Source: Oscillospiraceae bacterium (GTDB lineage: Bacteria; Bacillota; Clostridia; Oscillospirales; Oscillospiraceae). Taken from it: 5,636 nucleotides of DNA. Under the pieces are notes generated by a model, which had not been told where the DNA came from, did not search any database, and saw only the letters and a list, made by a program, of their open reading frames with translations. Below are positions 1 to 5,600 of this stretch, in pieces. The DNA is taken from contig JAJPXI010000237.1 of assembly GCA_021205585.1 (NCBI GenBank), positions 1 through 5,636 of the forward strand, in the 5' to 3' direction. Both the position numbers and the translations under genes were made by a program. Position 1 is the first letter of the stretch; the number at the start of each line of letters is the position of its first letter.

Positions 1-35
1 GGGTATGCTGGGGCGGGAGAGCGGTAAAAATCCAT
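1..35 (-). CDS. 5' end of an unidentified gene, cut off by the window edge
   Basis: An ATG at 35-33 opens a frame that stays open to the edge and reads MDFYRSPAPAYP. It is called a gene start mainly because of an excellent ribosome binding site: AAAGGAG at 44-50 on the minus strand, 8 nt before the ATG. It starts only 46 nt after the stop of the histidine kinase, in the same direction and with no terminator in between, so it is probably the third gene of the two-component operon. Twelve residues are too few to name a family, and no function is proposed. It could be a membrane or secreted protein controlled by, or working with, the kinase pair, but that is a guess from position alone. Confidence 0.6.
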   Translation of the reverse strand, partial: MDFYRSPAPAY

Positions 36-43
36 AGCGTTTG

Positions 44-50
44 CTCCTTT
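44..50 (-). promoter_or_regulatory. Ribosome binding site for the truncated left-edge gene
   Basis: The minus strand reads AAAGGAG here, 8 nt before an ATG at 35-33. The match to the anti-Shine-Dalgarno sequence and the ideal spacing are the main support for a real gene start at the window edge. Confidence 0.65.
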
Positions 51-81
51 GCGGAAAGATGGACCCGGGGCCGCCTTATGC

Positions 82-1497
82 CTATACTTTGGTCAGGGTA
101 AAGGTGAACTCCGTCCAGCCGTCCTGGCTGGTGACGGTGATGTCCTCTTTATGATTATTCAAAATCGTCTTGACAATATACAGCCCCAGGCCCACCCCGT
201 CCCGGTCCACGCTGCGGGAGTGGTCGGTTTTGTGGAAGCGGTCAAAAATCAGAGACAGCTCCTCCTGGGGGATCTCGTCCCCCTGGTCGCCGACGGTGAC
301 GCTGGCCTTCGGCCCCCTGGCGTCGGTCACCACAACGCGCAGCGTCCCGCCCTGCCGGGCGAATTTGATGGCGTTTTCCAGCAGGTTGTAGCCCACCTGG
401 GTGATGTCGTCCGCGTCGCCCCAGACCATCAGGGGTTCCGGGGGGAACCGGGCGTCCACCTCCAGGGCCTTGTCGTTGATCTTGGTCTCCAGGCTGACCA
501 GCACCCGGGCCATGACCTCCACAATGTCGAAGGGCTTCTGGGCCACCACCTCCTCGGTCATCTGCAGCCGGGACAAGTCCAGCATCCGGCGCACCAGGCG
601 GGACAGGCGGCGGGTCTCCGAGGAGATGGTCCGCAGGGCGTCCTCCTGGCGCTCCGGGGGGATGGTGCCGTCCAGAATACCGTCGGAAAAGCCGGCGATG
701 GTGGTCATGGGGGTTTTCAGCTCGTGGGAGACGTTGGCGATAAACTCGCTGCGCCGATCCTCGCTGGCCGCCAGGGCCTCGGCCATGGCGTTGAAGGAGA
801 CGGCCAGCTCGCCAATCTCGTCCCGGCGGCCCTCCCCGTCCACCCGGACGTCAAATTCCCCGTGGGCGAATTTCCGGGTGGCCGCCACCATCTGCTTCAG
901 CGGCCTGCTCTGGTAGGCGGCGGTGACCGAGCTGACGATGAAGGTGATCAAAATGACAATTAAAGTGATAAAAACGAACAGCACAAACAGCGGCCGCCAG
1001 ATGTCCACCAGCTCCCCGGTGGACATCCCCACGAACACCAGCAGCACCGGGGTGCTGCCGTCCAGGGTGGACACCGTCACCGCCGTGCCGAAAACGTAGC
1101 ACCGCTCGGACATGATGTCCAGGGTGTCGATGGCCTCATAGGAGCCGCTCTCCAGCACCTGCTCCACCGCCTGGGAGGACACCTGCCTGCCCACCAGCTC
1201 GGTGTTGGAGGCGTAGAGCACCTCACCGCTGAGCTGGGTGACGACGACGCCGGAGTCGGTCACATGGCCGATGGAGGCGATATAGCTTTGAATGTAAGCG
1301 TTGTCCACCGAGATGCCCTGGGCGATGGCGGCGCTGGTGAACTCGGAGATAAAGCCCGCGTTGCGCTCCAGGGAGCTGCGCTTGGACTGGATGGTCTGCC
1401 GGTAGGACAGCACGGCGAAGGAGGTCCCCAGCAGGGCGAAGGACAGCAGGATGACCACCATCATTACGATGAACTGCCGCTGATACATGGATTTCAT
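82..1497 (-). CDS. Membrane sensor histidine kinase of a two-component system
   Basis: This is a 471-residue sensor kinase that should autophosphorylate on His and pass the phosphate to the response regulator encoded just before it. Visible order: TM helix at about 8-31; extracytoplasmic sensor region at about 32-165; second TM helix at about 166-194; HAMP at about 195-247; HisKA dimerisation helix with the H-box VSHELKTPM (phospho-acceptor H258); HATPase_c with N-box NLLENAIKF (371-379), F-box IFDRF (417-421) and G2 box GVGLGL (434-439). The sensor region has a GTAV...DG...VLLVFVG pattern reminiscent of PDC/Cache sensors (inference). The G1 box reads DQGDEIP (404-410), with Glu where DxGxG kinases have the second Gly. 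The C-terminal HKEDITVTSQDG also departs from the usual HGG..V.S..G. The start is set by a 4-nt ATGA overlap with the regulator, with a weak GAGG 10 nt upstream. It resembles PhoR/WalK-type kinases in layout, but the signal is unknown. Confidence 0.95.
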   Translation of the reverse strand: MKSMYQRQFIVMMVVILLSFALLGTSFAVLSYRQTIQSKRSSLERNAGFISEFTSAAIAQGISVDNAYIQSYIASIGHVTDSGVVVTQLSGEVLYASNTELVGRQVSSQAVEQVLESGSYEAIDTLDIMSERCYVFGTAVTVSTLDGSTPVLLVFVGMSTGELVDIWRPLFVLFVFITLIVILITFIVSSVTAAYQSRPLKQMVAATRKFAHGEFDVRVDGEGRRDEIGELAVSFNAMAEALAASEDRRSEFIANVSHELKTPMTTIAGFSDGILDGTIPPERQEDALRTISSETRRLSRLVRRMLDLSRLQMTEEVVAQKPFDIVEVMARVLVSLETKINDKALEVDARFPPEPLMVWGDADDITQVGYNLLENAIKFARQGGTLRVVVTDARGPKASVTVGDQGDEIPQEELSLIFDRFHKTDHSRSVDRDGVGLGLYIVKTILNNHKEDITVTSQDGWTEFTFTLTKV

Positions 1498-2180
1498 TCG
1501 GGGGCGACCTCAAATTTATAGCCCACGCCCCACACGGTTTTCAGCCGCCACTGGTCGCTGGCCCCCTCCAGCTTTTCCCGCAGGCGCTTGACGTGGACGT
1601 CCACCGTGCGGGAGTCCCCGAAGTAGTCAAAGCCCCACACCTCGTCCAGCAGCTGGTTGCGGGTGAACACCCGGTTGGGGGAGGAGGCCAGGTGGAACAG
1701 CAGCTCCAGCTCCTTGGGCGGCGTGTCCACCCGCTTGCCCCTGACCACCAGCTCATAGGAGTCCAGGTCGATGGACAAATTGTCGAATGTCAGGTGCTTG
1801 GCCGCCCCCTCCCCGCCGTTGAAGCGGCGCAGGACGGCGTGGATGCGGGCCAGAACCTCCTTCATCTCAAAGGGCTTGACGATGTAGTCGTCCGCCCCCA
1901 TCTCCAGGCCGGTGACCTTGTCGCTCAGCTCCCCCTTGGCGGTGAGCATGATGACCGGGGTTTTACTCTCCTCCCGAATCCTGCGGCAGACCTCCCAGCC
2001 GTCCATCACCGGCAGCATCAGATCCAGCAGCACCAGATCCGGGTGGAAGGACTGGAACAGCTCCACGCCCTTCCCGCCGTCGCCGGCCACCGCCGTCTCG
2101 AAGCTCTCTTTCTCTAAATAAAGGTGCAGCAGCTCCGCGATGTTTCCGTCGTCCTCTACGATTAAAACCTTGCGTGCCAT
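1494..2180 (-). CDS. OmpR/PhoB-family DNA-binding response regulator
   Basis: This 228-residue protein has the usual length and layout of an OmpR/PhoB regulator. The receiver domain (about 3-118) has the acidic pocket E9-D10-D11, phospho-acceptor D53 in LLDLMLP, switch Thr at T80 (MLTAKGE) and the conserved K102 in VKPFE. A short linker (about 119-127) precedes the winged-helix DNA-binding domain (about 128-226), which includes the recognition-helix signature RTVDVHVKRLREKL (191-204) and the wing WGVGYKFE (217-224). Phosphorylation by the adjacent kinase should promote dimerisation on direct repeats. The ATG is supported by AAAGGAG on the minus strand, 9 nt upstream. The stop overlaps the kinase start (ATGA). 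Its own promoter carries an 11-bp-period TTCAC repeat, consistent with autoregulation. The family is certain. Orthology to PhoP, WalR or another named regulator cannot be settled here, so no symbol is given. Confidence 0.97.
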   Translation of the reverse strand: MARKVLIVEDDGNIAELLHLYLEKESFETAVAGDGGKGVELFQSFHPDLVLLDLMLPVMDGWEVCRRIREESKTPVIMLTAKGELSDKVTGLEMGADDYIVKPFEMKEVLARIHAVLRRFNGGEGAAKHLTFDNLSIDLDSYELVVRGKRVDTPPKELELLFHLASSPNRVFTRNQLLDEVWGFDYFGDSRTVDVHVKRLREKLEGASDQWRLKTVWGVGYKFEVAPE

Positions 2181-2189
2181 GGGGAATCA

Positions 2190-2196
2190 CTCCTTT
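2190..2196 (-). promoter_or_regulatory. Ribosome binding site of the response regulator
   Basis: The minus strand reads AAAGGAG, 9 nt before the ATG at 2180. It fixes the start of the regulator, with the ARKVLIVEDD beta-strand immediately following as expected for a receiver domain. Confidence 0.8.
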
Positions 2197-2232
2197 TTTC
2201 AGCCGCCCGGAGGCGTTTTTTCCGATGGAAAT

Positions 2233-2263
2233 AGTATACTTGATTTTTGCCGGGATGGGTGAA
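2233..2263 (-). promoter_or_regulatory. Promoter of the two-component operon (good -10, poor -35)
   Basis: The -10 hexamer TATACT lies at 2233-2238 on the minus strand and predicts transcription starting near 2226, about 46 nt before the regulator's ATG. No good TTGACA sits at 16-18 nt. The best -35 candidate is TTCACC at 2258-2263 with a long 19-nt spacer. That hexamer is also the downstream half of an 11-bp direct repeat, so the promoter looks activator-dependent: the bound regulator would compensate for the weak -35. A small CGCC-TCCG-GGCG hairpin falls in the leader. The hexamers are seen directly; the activation model is inferred from PhoB-type promoters. Confidence 0.6.
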
Positions 2264-2276
2264 TTTTTTGTGAATT
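2258..2276 (-). promoter_or_regulatory. PhoB/PhoP-box-like tandem repeat (putative regulator operator)
   Basis: On the minus strand TTCACA (2269-2274) and TTCACC (2258-2263) are spaced exactly 11 bp start to start, separated by five A residues. The repeated core on the plus strand is GTGAATT at 2259-2265 and again at 2270-2276. Tandem hexamers at an 11-bp period are the known binding pattern of OmpR/PhoB-family dimers, and TT[ACT]ACA is close to the hexamer described for Bacillus PhoP. The pair covers about -48 to -32 relative to the predicted start, the class II activator position. Direct autoregulation by the adjacent regulator is an inference. Confidence 0.55.
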
Positions 2277-2299
2277 GCGGGGGATTTCTTCCGATTACG

Positions 2300-3064
2300 C
2301 TAAAATTGCAGCGTCTGCCCGGTGTAAAGGGGGAAAAACCGCCCCGGGGCGGCCCGATCCAGCAGGGCGAAGGCGGGGGCGCCGGTGCAGTGGCCGGTGT
2401 AGACCCGCTCCACTCCCAGCTCTTCCGTCAGGCGGCGGGCCAGGGTCTCCACCGCCTCAGGGGGCTGGCCCAGGGTGTCCGGCCCGTCCGGGCCCATCAG
2501 GTGCAGCCCGCCCACCAGGGCGGATACCCGCCTGCCGGGGAAACGCCGCAAAATCTCCCGGACGATGTTGTCCGCCCCGGCGTGGCAGCAGGAGTTCATC
2601 ACCACCAGGGAGCCGTCCTCCCGCTCCGCCGCCAGGGACTGCTCGTGGCTGACGGCGTCGGGAATCAGGTACAGCCCCGGCCCGATGGCGCGAAGCTTGT
2701 CGGAGAGCAGGAACCGTCCGGTGTACTCCCCCCGCAGGGCGGGGCACAGGCCGATGTACCGCCCGCCGGGGCCGGTGTGCCCCTTGAGCGCGTCGGGCCG
2801 GGCCAGCACCCGCAGGGCGGGGTTTTGCCGGAAAAGGGGGAGAAAGCCGTCCCCGTGGTCGTAGTGCCCATGGGACAGCGCGGCAAAATCCGGTTCCCCG
2901 GCGGGGACGCCCAGCAGGGCGGCGTTGTCCAGAAAGGCCCCGGACTGCCCGGCGTCCAGCAGCACCCGCCCGCCGGGGTGGCGCAGGTATAAAGACAGGC
3001 CGTGCTCCGGGTGAAAAGGCGAGTTCCCGGTATTTTCCATTAAAACGGTCAGCTCCATGCTCAT
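2300..3064 (-). CDS. MBL-fold metal-dependent hydrolase, DHPS-like (COG1237 type)
   Basis: This 254-residue metallo-beta-lactamase-fold protein is predicted to be cytosolic. The N-terminus has the ENT...HGLSLYL...LLDAGQS..FLDNA pattern typical of the DHPS-like subgroup. Likely metal ligands: HGHYDH (65-70: H65, H67, D69, H70), H161 in SCCHAG, and H225 in TGHCTG; GGLHL (185-189) is a further subgroup hallmark. The subgroup is named after an archaeal enzyme linked to methanopterin synthesis, but most bacterial members are uncharacterised, so the substrate is unknown. The start at 3064 is preferred over Met3 (3058) because GGAG at 3070-3073 lies 5 nt upstream and the ATG overlaps the desulfurase stop (ATGA). 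The frame stays open far upstream of this ATG, but that part is an out-of-frame reading of the desulfurase gene. Likely the last gene of the icd operon; TAG stop at 2300-2302. Confidence 0.9.
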   Translation of the reverse strand: MSMELTVLMENTGNSPFHPEHGLSLYLRHPGGRVLLDAGQSGAFLDNAALLGVPAGEPDFAALSHGHYDHGDGFLPLFRQNPALRVLARPDALKGHTGPGGRYIGLCPALRGEYTGRFLLSDKLRAIGPGLYLIPDAVSHEQSLAAEREDGSLVVMNSCCHAGADNIVREILRRFPGRRVSALVGGLHLMGPDGPDTLGQPPEAVETLARRLTEELGVERVYTGHCTGAPAFALLDRAAPGRFFPLYTGQTLQF

Positions 3065-4203
3065 TTCATCTCCGGCAGGCGCTGGGCGGCGATTTCTTTC
3101 AGGGCCTGCGCCAGCCCGTCCGCCTGCTCCCGGGTGCTCTCCGGGGCGAAGGACAGGCGCAGCGCCCCCCGGCGCACCGGAGCGGGCAGGTCCAGGGCGG
3201 CGTAGACGTGGCTGGGTTTGCCCCGGTGGCAGGCCGAGCCGTTGGAGACGCAGAAGCCCCGGCTGTCCAAATCGTTCATCACCATCTGGCTGGGGTAGCC
3301 GGGCAGGGAGACGGCGCAGATGTGGGGGGCGTCCCCCCGGCTGACCACCGTCAGGCCGGGCACCTGGGCCTGGAGCCGCTCCAATGTGTAGTCCTTCAGG
3401 GCGGCCACGGCCTCCATCTGCCCCAGCCGTCCGGCGCTGGCGCGGCAGGCGGCGGCGAAGGCGGCAATCTGGGCGGTGGCCTCGGTGCCGGAGCGCCGCC
3501 CCCCCTCCTGGCCCCCGCCAAACAGCAGGGGCGGGAAGCGGCCCTGGACGGATTTTTTCACGTACAGCGCCCCCACCCCTTTGGGCGCGCCGATTTTGTG
3601 GCCGCTGACCGTCAGCAAATCTACCCCCAGCTCCCGCGCCGACAGGGGCACATGGCCCAGGGCCTGCACCGCGTCGGTGTGGAACAGGATGTCCCGGCGG
3701 CGCTGTTTGGCGATCCGGGCGCACCGGGCCACGGGCAGCAGGGTGCCCAGCTCGTTGTTGACCAGCATCATGGAAACCAGCACCGTGTCCTCCTCCAGGG
3801 CGGCGGCGAAGTCCTCCGGGGAGATTCTTCCGGCCCGGTCGGGCCGGAGATAGGTGACGCGGAAGCCCCGCTCCTCCAGCCGGCGCACGGGCTCCAGCAC
3901 GGCGGCGTGCTCGACGGCGGTGGTCACGATGTGCCGGCCCCGGCGCTCCATGGCCCGGGCCGCGCCGAACACCGCCCAGTTGTCCCCCTCGGTGCCGCCG
4001 GAGGTGAAAAACAGCTCCTCCGGCTCGCACCCCACGGCCCGGGCCGCGTCGGCCCGCCAGCCCTTCAGGGCGGCGGCGGCTTGGACGCCCAGGCCGTATC
4101 CGGAGGAGGGGTTGCCAAAGTCCTCCGTCATGACCTGCCAGGCCGCCCGCGCCGCCTCCGGGAGGACGGGGGTGGTGGCGGCGTAGTCAAAATAGACGGT
4201 CAT
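3061..4203 (-). CDS. Cysteine desulfurase, NifS/IscS-like (class V aminotransferase fold)
   Basis: This 380-residue PLP enzyme should convert L-cysteine to L-alanine and hold the sulfur as a persulfide on an active-site Cys, for transfer to Fe-S scaffolds or thiolation enzymes. Visible motifs: FDYAATTP (5-12); phosphate-binding SGGTEGDN (68-75); ring-stacking H99; N150 in VNNELG; D177 and Q180 in HTDAVQA; PLP lysine K203 in SGHKIGAPKG; GGGQEGGRRSGTE (229-241); and catalytic C325 in SNGSACHRGKPSHV. Spacing matches E. coli IscS (H104, D180, Q183, K206, C328) within a few residues. The length suits Firmicutes NifS-like proteins and is shorter than IscS. In the active-site loop His-Arg follows the Cys where Ser/Thr-Ser is more common. 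The start shares one base with the icd stop (TGATG), with GAGGG just upstream. No scaffold gene is in view, so the sulfur acceptor is unknown. Confidence 0.95.
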   Translation of the reverse strand: MTVYFDYAATTPVLPEAARAAWQVMTEDFGNPSSGYGLGVQAAAALKGWRADAARAVGCEPEELFFTSGGTEGDNWAVFGAARAMERRGRHIVTTAVEHAAVLEPVRRLEERGFRVTYLRPDRAGRISPEDFAAALEEDTVLVSMMLVNNELGTLLPVARCARIAKQRRRDILFHTDAVQALGHVPLSARELGVDLLTVSGHKIGAPKGVGALYVKKSVQGRFPPLLFGGGQEGGRRSGTEATAQIAAFAAACRASAGRLGQMEAVAALKDYTLERLQAQVPGLTVVSRGDAPHICAVSLPGYPSQMVMNDLDSRGFCVSNGSACHRGKPSHVYAALDLPAPVRRGALRLSFAPESTREQADGLAQALKEIAAQRLPEMK

Positions 4204-5408
4204 CAGCCCTCAAAGCGCGTGCGCACGGCGGCCAGAAACTCCTGGGTGGAGGCCCGGCGGACGGGCGCCGCCCCCTCCCAGAGCCCGGCCAGATCCCCGG
4301 TCATGCAGCCGCTTTCAATGGTCTCCAGGGCACACCGCTCCAACTTTTGGGAGAAATCTACCAGGGCGGGGATGCCGTCCATCTCCCCCCGCTTGGCCAG
4401 GGCTCCGGTCCAGGCGAACAGGGTGGCCATGGGGTTGGTGGAGGGGGTCTCCCCCCGCTGGTAGCGGTAATAGTGTCGGGTCACGGTGCCGTGGGCGGCC
4501 TCGTACTCATACTTGCCGTCGGGGGACACCAGCACGGAGGTCATCATGGCCAGACTGCCGAAGGCGGTGGACACCATGTCGCTCATCACGTCCCCGTCGT
4601 AGTTCTTGCAGGCCCAGATAAAGCCGCCTTTGGAGCGAATGATGCGGGCCACCGCGTCGTCAATCAGGGTGTAGAAGTACCGCAGGCCCAGCTCTTGGAA
4701 TTTTTCCTGGAACTCCTTCTGATAGATTTCCTGGAAAATGTCCTTGAAAGTGTGGTCGTACACCTTGGAGATGGTGTCCTTGGCGGAGAACCACAGCTCC
4801 TGCCGGGTGTCCACGGCGTACTGGAAGCAGGAGCGGGCGAAGGAGCGGATGGAGGCGTCCCGGTTGTGCTGCCCCTGGAGCACGCCGGGGCCCTGGAAGT
4901 CAAAAATGGTCTGGCGCTCTACGCGGCCGTCCTCCCCGGTAAAGACCAGCTCGGCCTTCCCCGGGCCGGGCACCCGGTACTCCACCGCCTTGTACACGTC
5001 GCCGTAGGCGTGGCGGGCGATGGTGATGGGCGCCTCCCAGTTTTTCACCACCGGGGAGATGCCCTCCACCATAATGGGGGCGCGGAACACCGTGCCGTCC
5101 AGAATGGCCCGGATGGTGCCGTTGGGGGACTTCCACATCTGGGACAGCCCGTACTCCTCCACCCGCTGGGCGTTGGGGGTGATGGTGGCGCACTTGACCC
5201 CCACCCCGTACTCCTGGATGGCGCGGGCCGCCTGCTCCGTCACCCGATCCCCGGTGGCCTCCCGGTTGGGCAGGCCCAGATCGAAATACACCGTTTTCAG
5301 TTCCACAAAGGGCAGCAGCAGCTGCTCCTTGATCTGCGCCCAGATGATGCGGGTCATCTCGTCTCCGTCCATCTCCACCAGGGGCGTTTTCATCTGAATT
5401 TTCTCCAT
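4203..5408 (-). CDS. icd: NADP-dependent isocitrate dehydrogenase, eukaryote-like homodimeric type
   Basis: This 401-residue enzyme oxidises isocitrate to 2-oxoglutarate and CO2 with NADP+, supplying carbon for glutamate synthesis and NADPH. The sequence aligns almost without gaps to the eukaryotic-type family. Its substrate residues fall at human IDH1 numbers: T77, S94 and R100 in SPNGTIR, R109, R132 and Y139 in ARHAYGDVYKA. The metal aspartates are D250, D273 and D277, and the catalytic Lys is at about K210. R311-H312 in HGTVTRH correspond to human R314-H315, which contact the NADP 2'-phosphate; N325 is in TPSTNP. All catalytic residues are intact, so it should be active and NADP-specific. 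The start at 5408 is supported by GGGAGAGG 6 nt upstream and a strong promoter; Met6 is a weaker alternative. It leads a three-gene unit, and its TGA shares a base with the next ATG. Confidence 0.97.
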   Translation of the reverse strand: MEKIQMKTPLVEMDGDEMTRIIWAQIKEQLLLPFVELKTVYFDLGLPNREATGDRVTEQAARAIQEYGVGVKCATITPNAQRVEEYGLSQMWKSPNGTIRAILDGTVFRAPIMVEGISPVVKNWEAPITIARHAYGDVYKAVEYRVPGPGKAELVFTGEDGRVERQTIFDFQGPGVLQGQHNRDASIRSFARSCFQYAVDTRQELWFSAKDTISKVYDHTFKDIFQEIYQKEFQEKFQELGLRYFYTLIDDAVARIIRSKGGFIWACKNYDGDVMSDMVSTAFGSLAMMTSVLVSPDGKYEYEAAHGTVTRHYYRYQRGETPSTNPMATLFAWTGALAKRGEMDGIPALVDFSQKLERCALETIESGCMTGDLAGLWEGAAPVRRASTQEFLAAVRTRFEG

Positions 5409-5414
5409 TTAATT

Positions 5415-5422
5415 CCTCTCCC
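5415..5422 (-). promoter_or_regulatory. Ribosome binding site of icd
   Basis: The minus strand reads GGGAGAGG, 6 nt before the ATG at 5408. It decides for that ATG over the internal Met6. Confidence 0.8.
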
Positions 5423-5448
5423 TTGTTTTCGCAGGATGCGTTTCTATC

Positions 5449-5477
5449 AGTATATACCCTCTCCAAAAAAAACTCAA
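5449..5477 (-). promoter_or_regulatory. Sigma-A type promoter of the icd operon
   Basis: On the minus strand a -35 TTGAGT (5472-5477) is separated by exactly 17 nt from a -10 TATACT (5449-5454). Transcription should begin near 5442, giving a leader of about 34 nt. The leader contains a short palindrome CGCA-TCC-TGCG (5430-5440) before the ribosome binding site. The spacer and -35 together contain a run of eight T (5465-5472). This is the clearest promoter in the window; no other gene in the three-gene unit has one. Confidence 0.8.
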
Positions 5478-5488
5478 GCAAAAATCCC

Positions 5489-5530
5489 CCCGCCGGAAAA
5501 AGTTTTGGCATTCCCCCGGCTTCCGGCGGG
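5489..5530. repeat. 10-bp inverted repeat upstream of the icd promoter
   Basis: CCCGCCGGAA at 5489-5498 is exactly reverse-complemented by TTCCGGCGGG at 5521-5530, with a 22-nt loop. Read on the minus strand it is followed by GGGG then ATTTTTG, so it could act as a weak intrinsic terminator for a gene lying to the right of the window, insulating the icd promoter just downstream. The long loop and short T-run make it a poor canonical terminator. A protein-binding palindrome is the alternative. Confidence 0.45.
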
Positions 5531-5600
5531 CCTGCCGTCCGTTTTTCCGCAAGCGGCGGCTTCCCTGTCCGCGCCCAGATGCGGGTCAATTTTCAGAGTA
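5531..5600. other. Non-coding stretch with no recognised gene
   Basis: No frame here has both a ribosome binding site and a plausible product. It contains a small perfect palindrome CCGCAAGCGG (5547-5556). Nothing else convincing is seen. Together with the flanking repeats it is the far-upstream region of icd or the 3' flank of a gene outside the window. Confidence 0.5.

Noticed and set aside
49..963. Plus-strand open frame (304 codons) opposite the kinase gene
   Set aside because: It is antisense to a clear histidine kinase, with low-complexity Gly/His/Gln-rich composition and no domain.
2200..2225. Terminator-like CGCC-CGGA-GGCG hairpin followed by a T-run on the plus strand
   Set aside because: The stem is only 4 bp and no plus-strand gene precedes it. 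It lies in the leader of the response regulator, where the T-run reads as A on the transcript.
3065..4030. Possible N-terminal extension of the MBL hydrolase (open frame continues to 4030, giving 576 residues)
   Set aside because: The extension is an Arg/Gly/Ala/Pro-rich out-of-frame reading of the desulfurase gene. The motif-bearing part starts at MSMELTV, with a ribosome binding site and an ATGA overlap.
3208..4464. Long plus-strand open frame (418 codons) opposite the desulfurase and the end of icd
   Set aside because: It is antisense to genes with complete family motifs, lacks any recognisable domain, and has the Gly/Pro/His-rich composition typical of shadow frames in GC-rich DNA.
5430..5445. 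Possible catabolite-response (cre) site overlapping the icd leader
   Set aside because: The best alignment to the TGNNANCGNNNNCA pattern has two mismatches at conserved positions, which is too weak to call.
4900..5589. Minus-strand open frame reaching into the icd upstream region
   Set aside because: It overlaps icd out of frame and crosses the icd promoter and ribosome binding site; it is a shadow frame.
5560..5600. Second promoter starting at TTGACC on the minus strand near 5585-5592
   Set aside because: No -10-like hexamer occurs at a 16-19 nt spacing; the following DNA is GC-rich.
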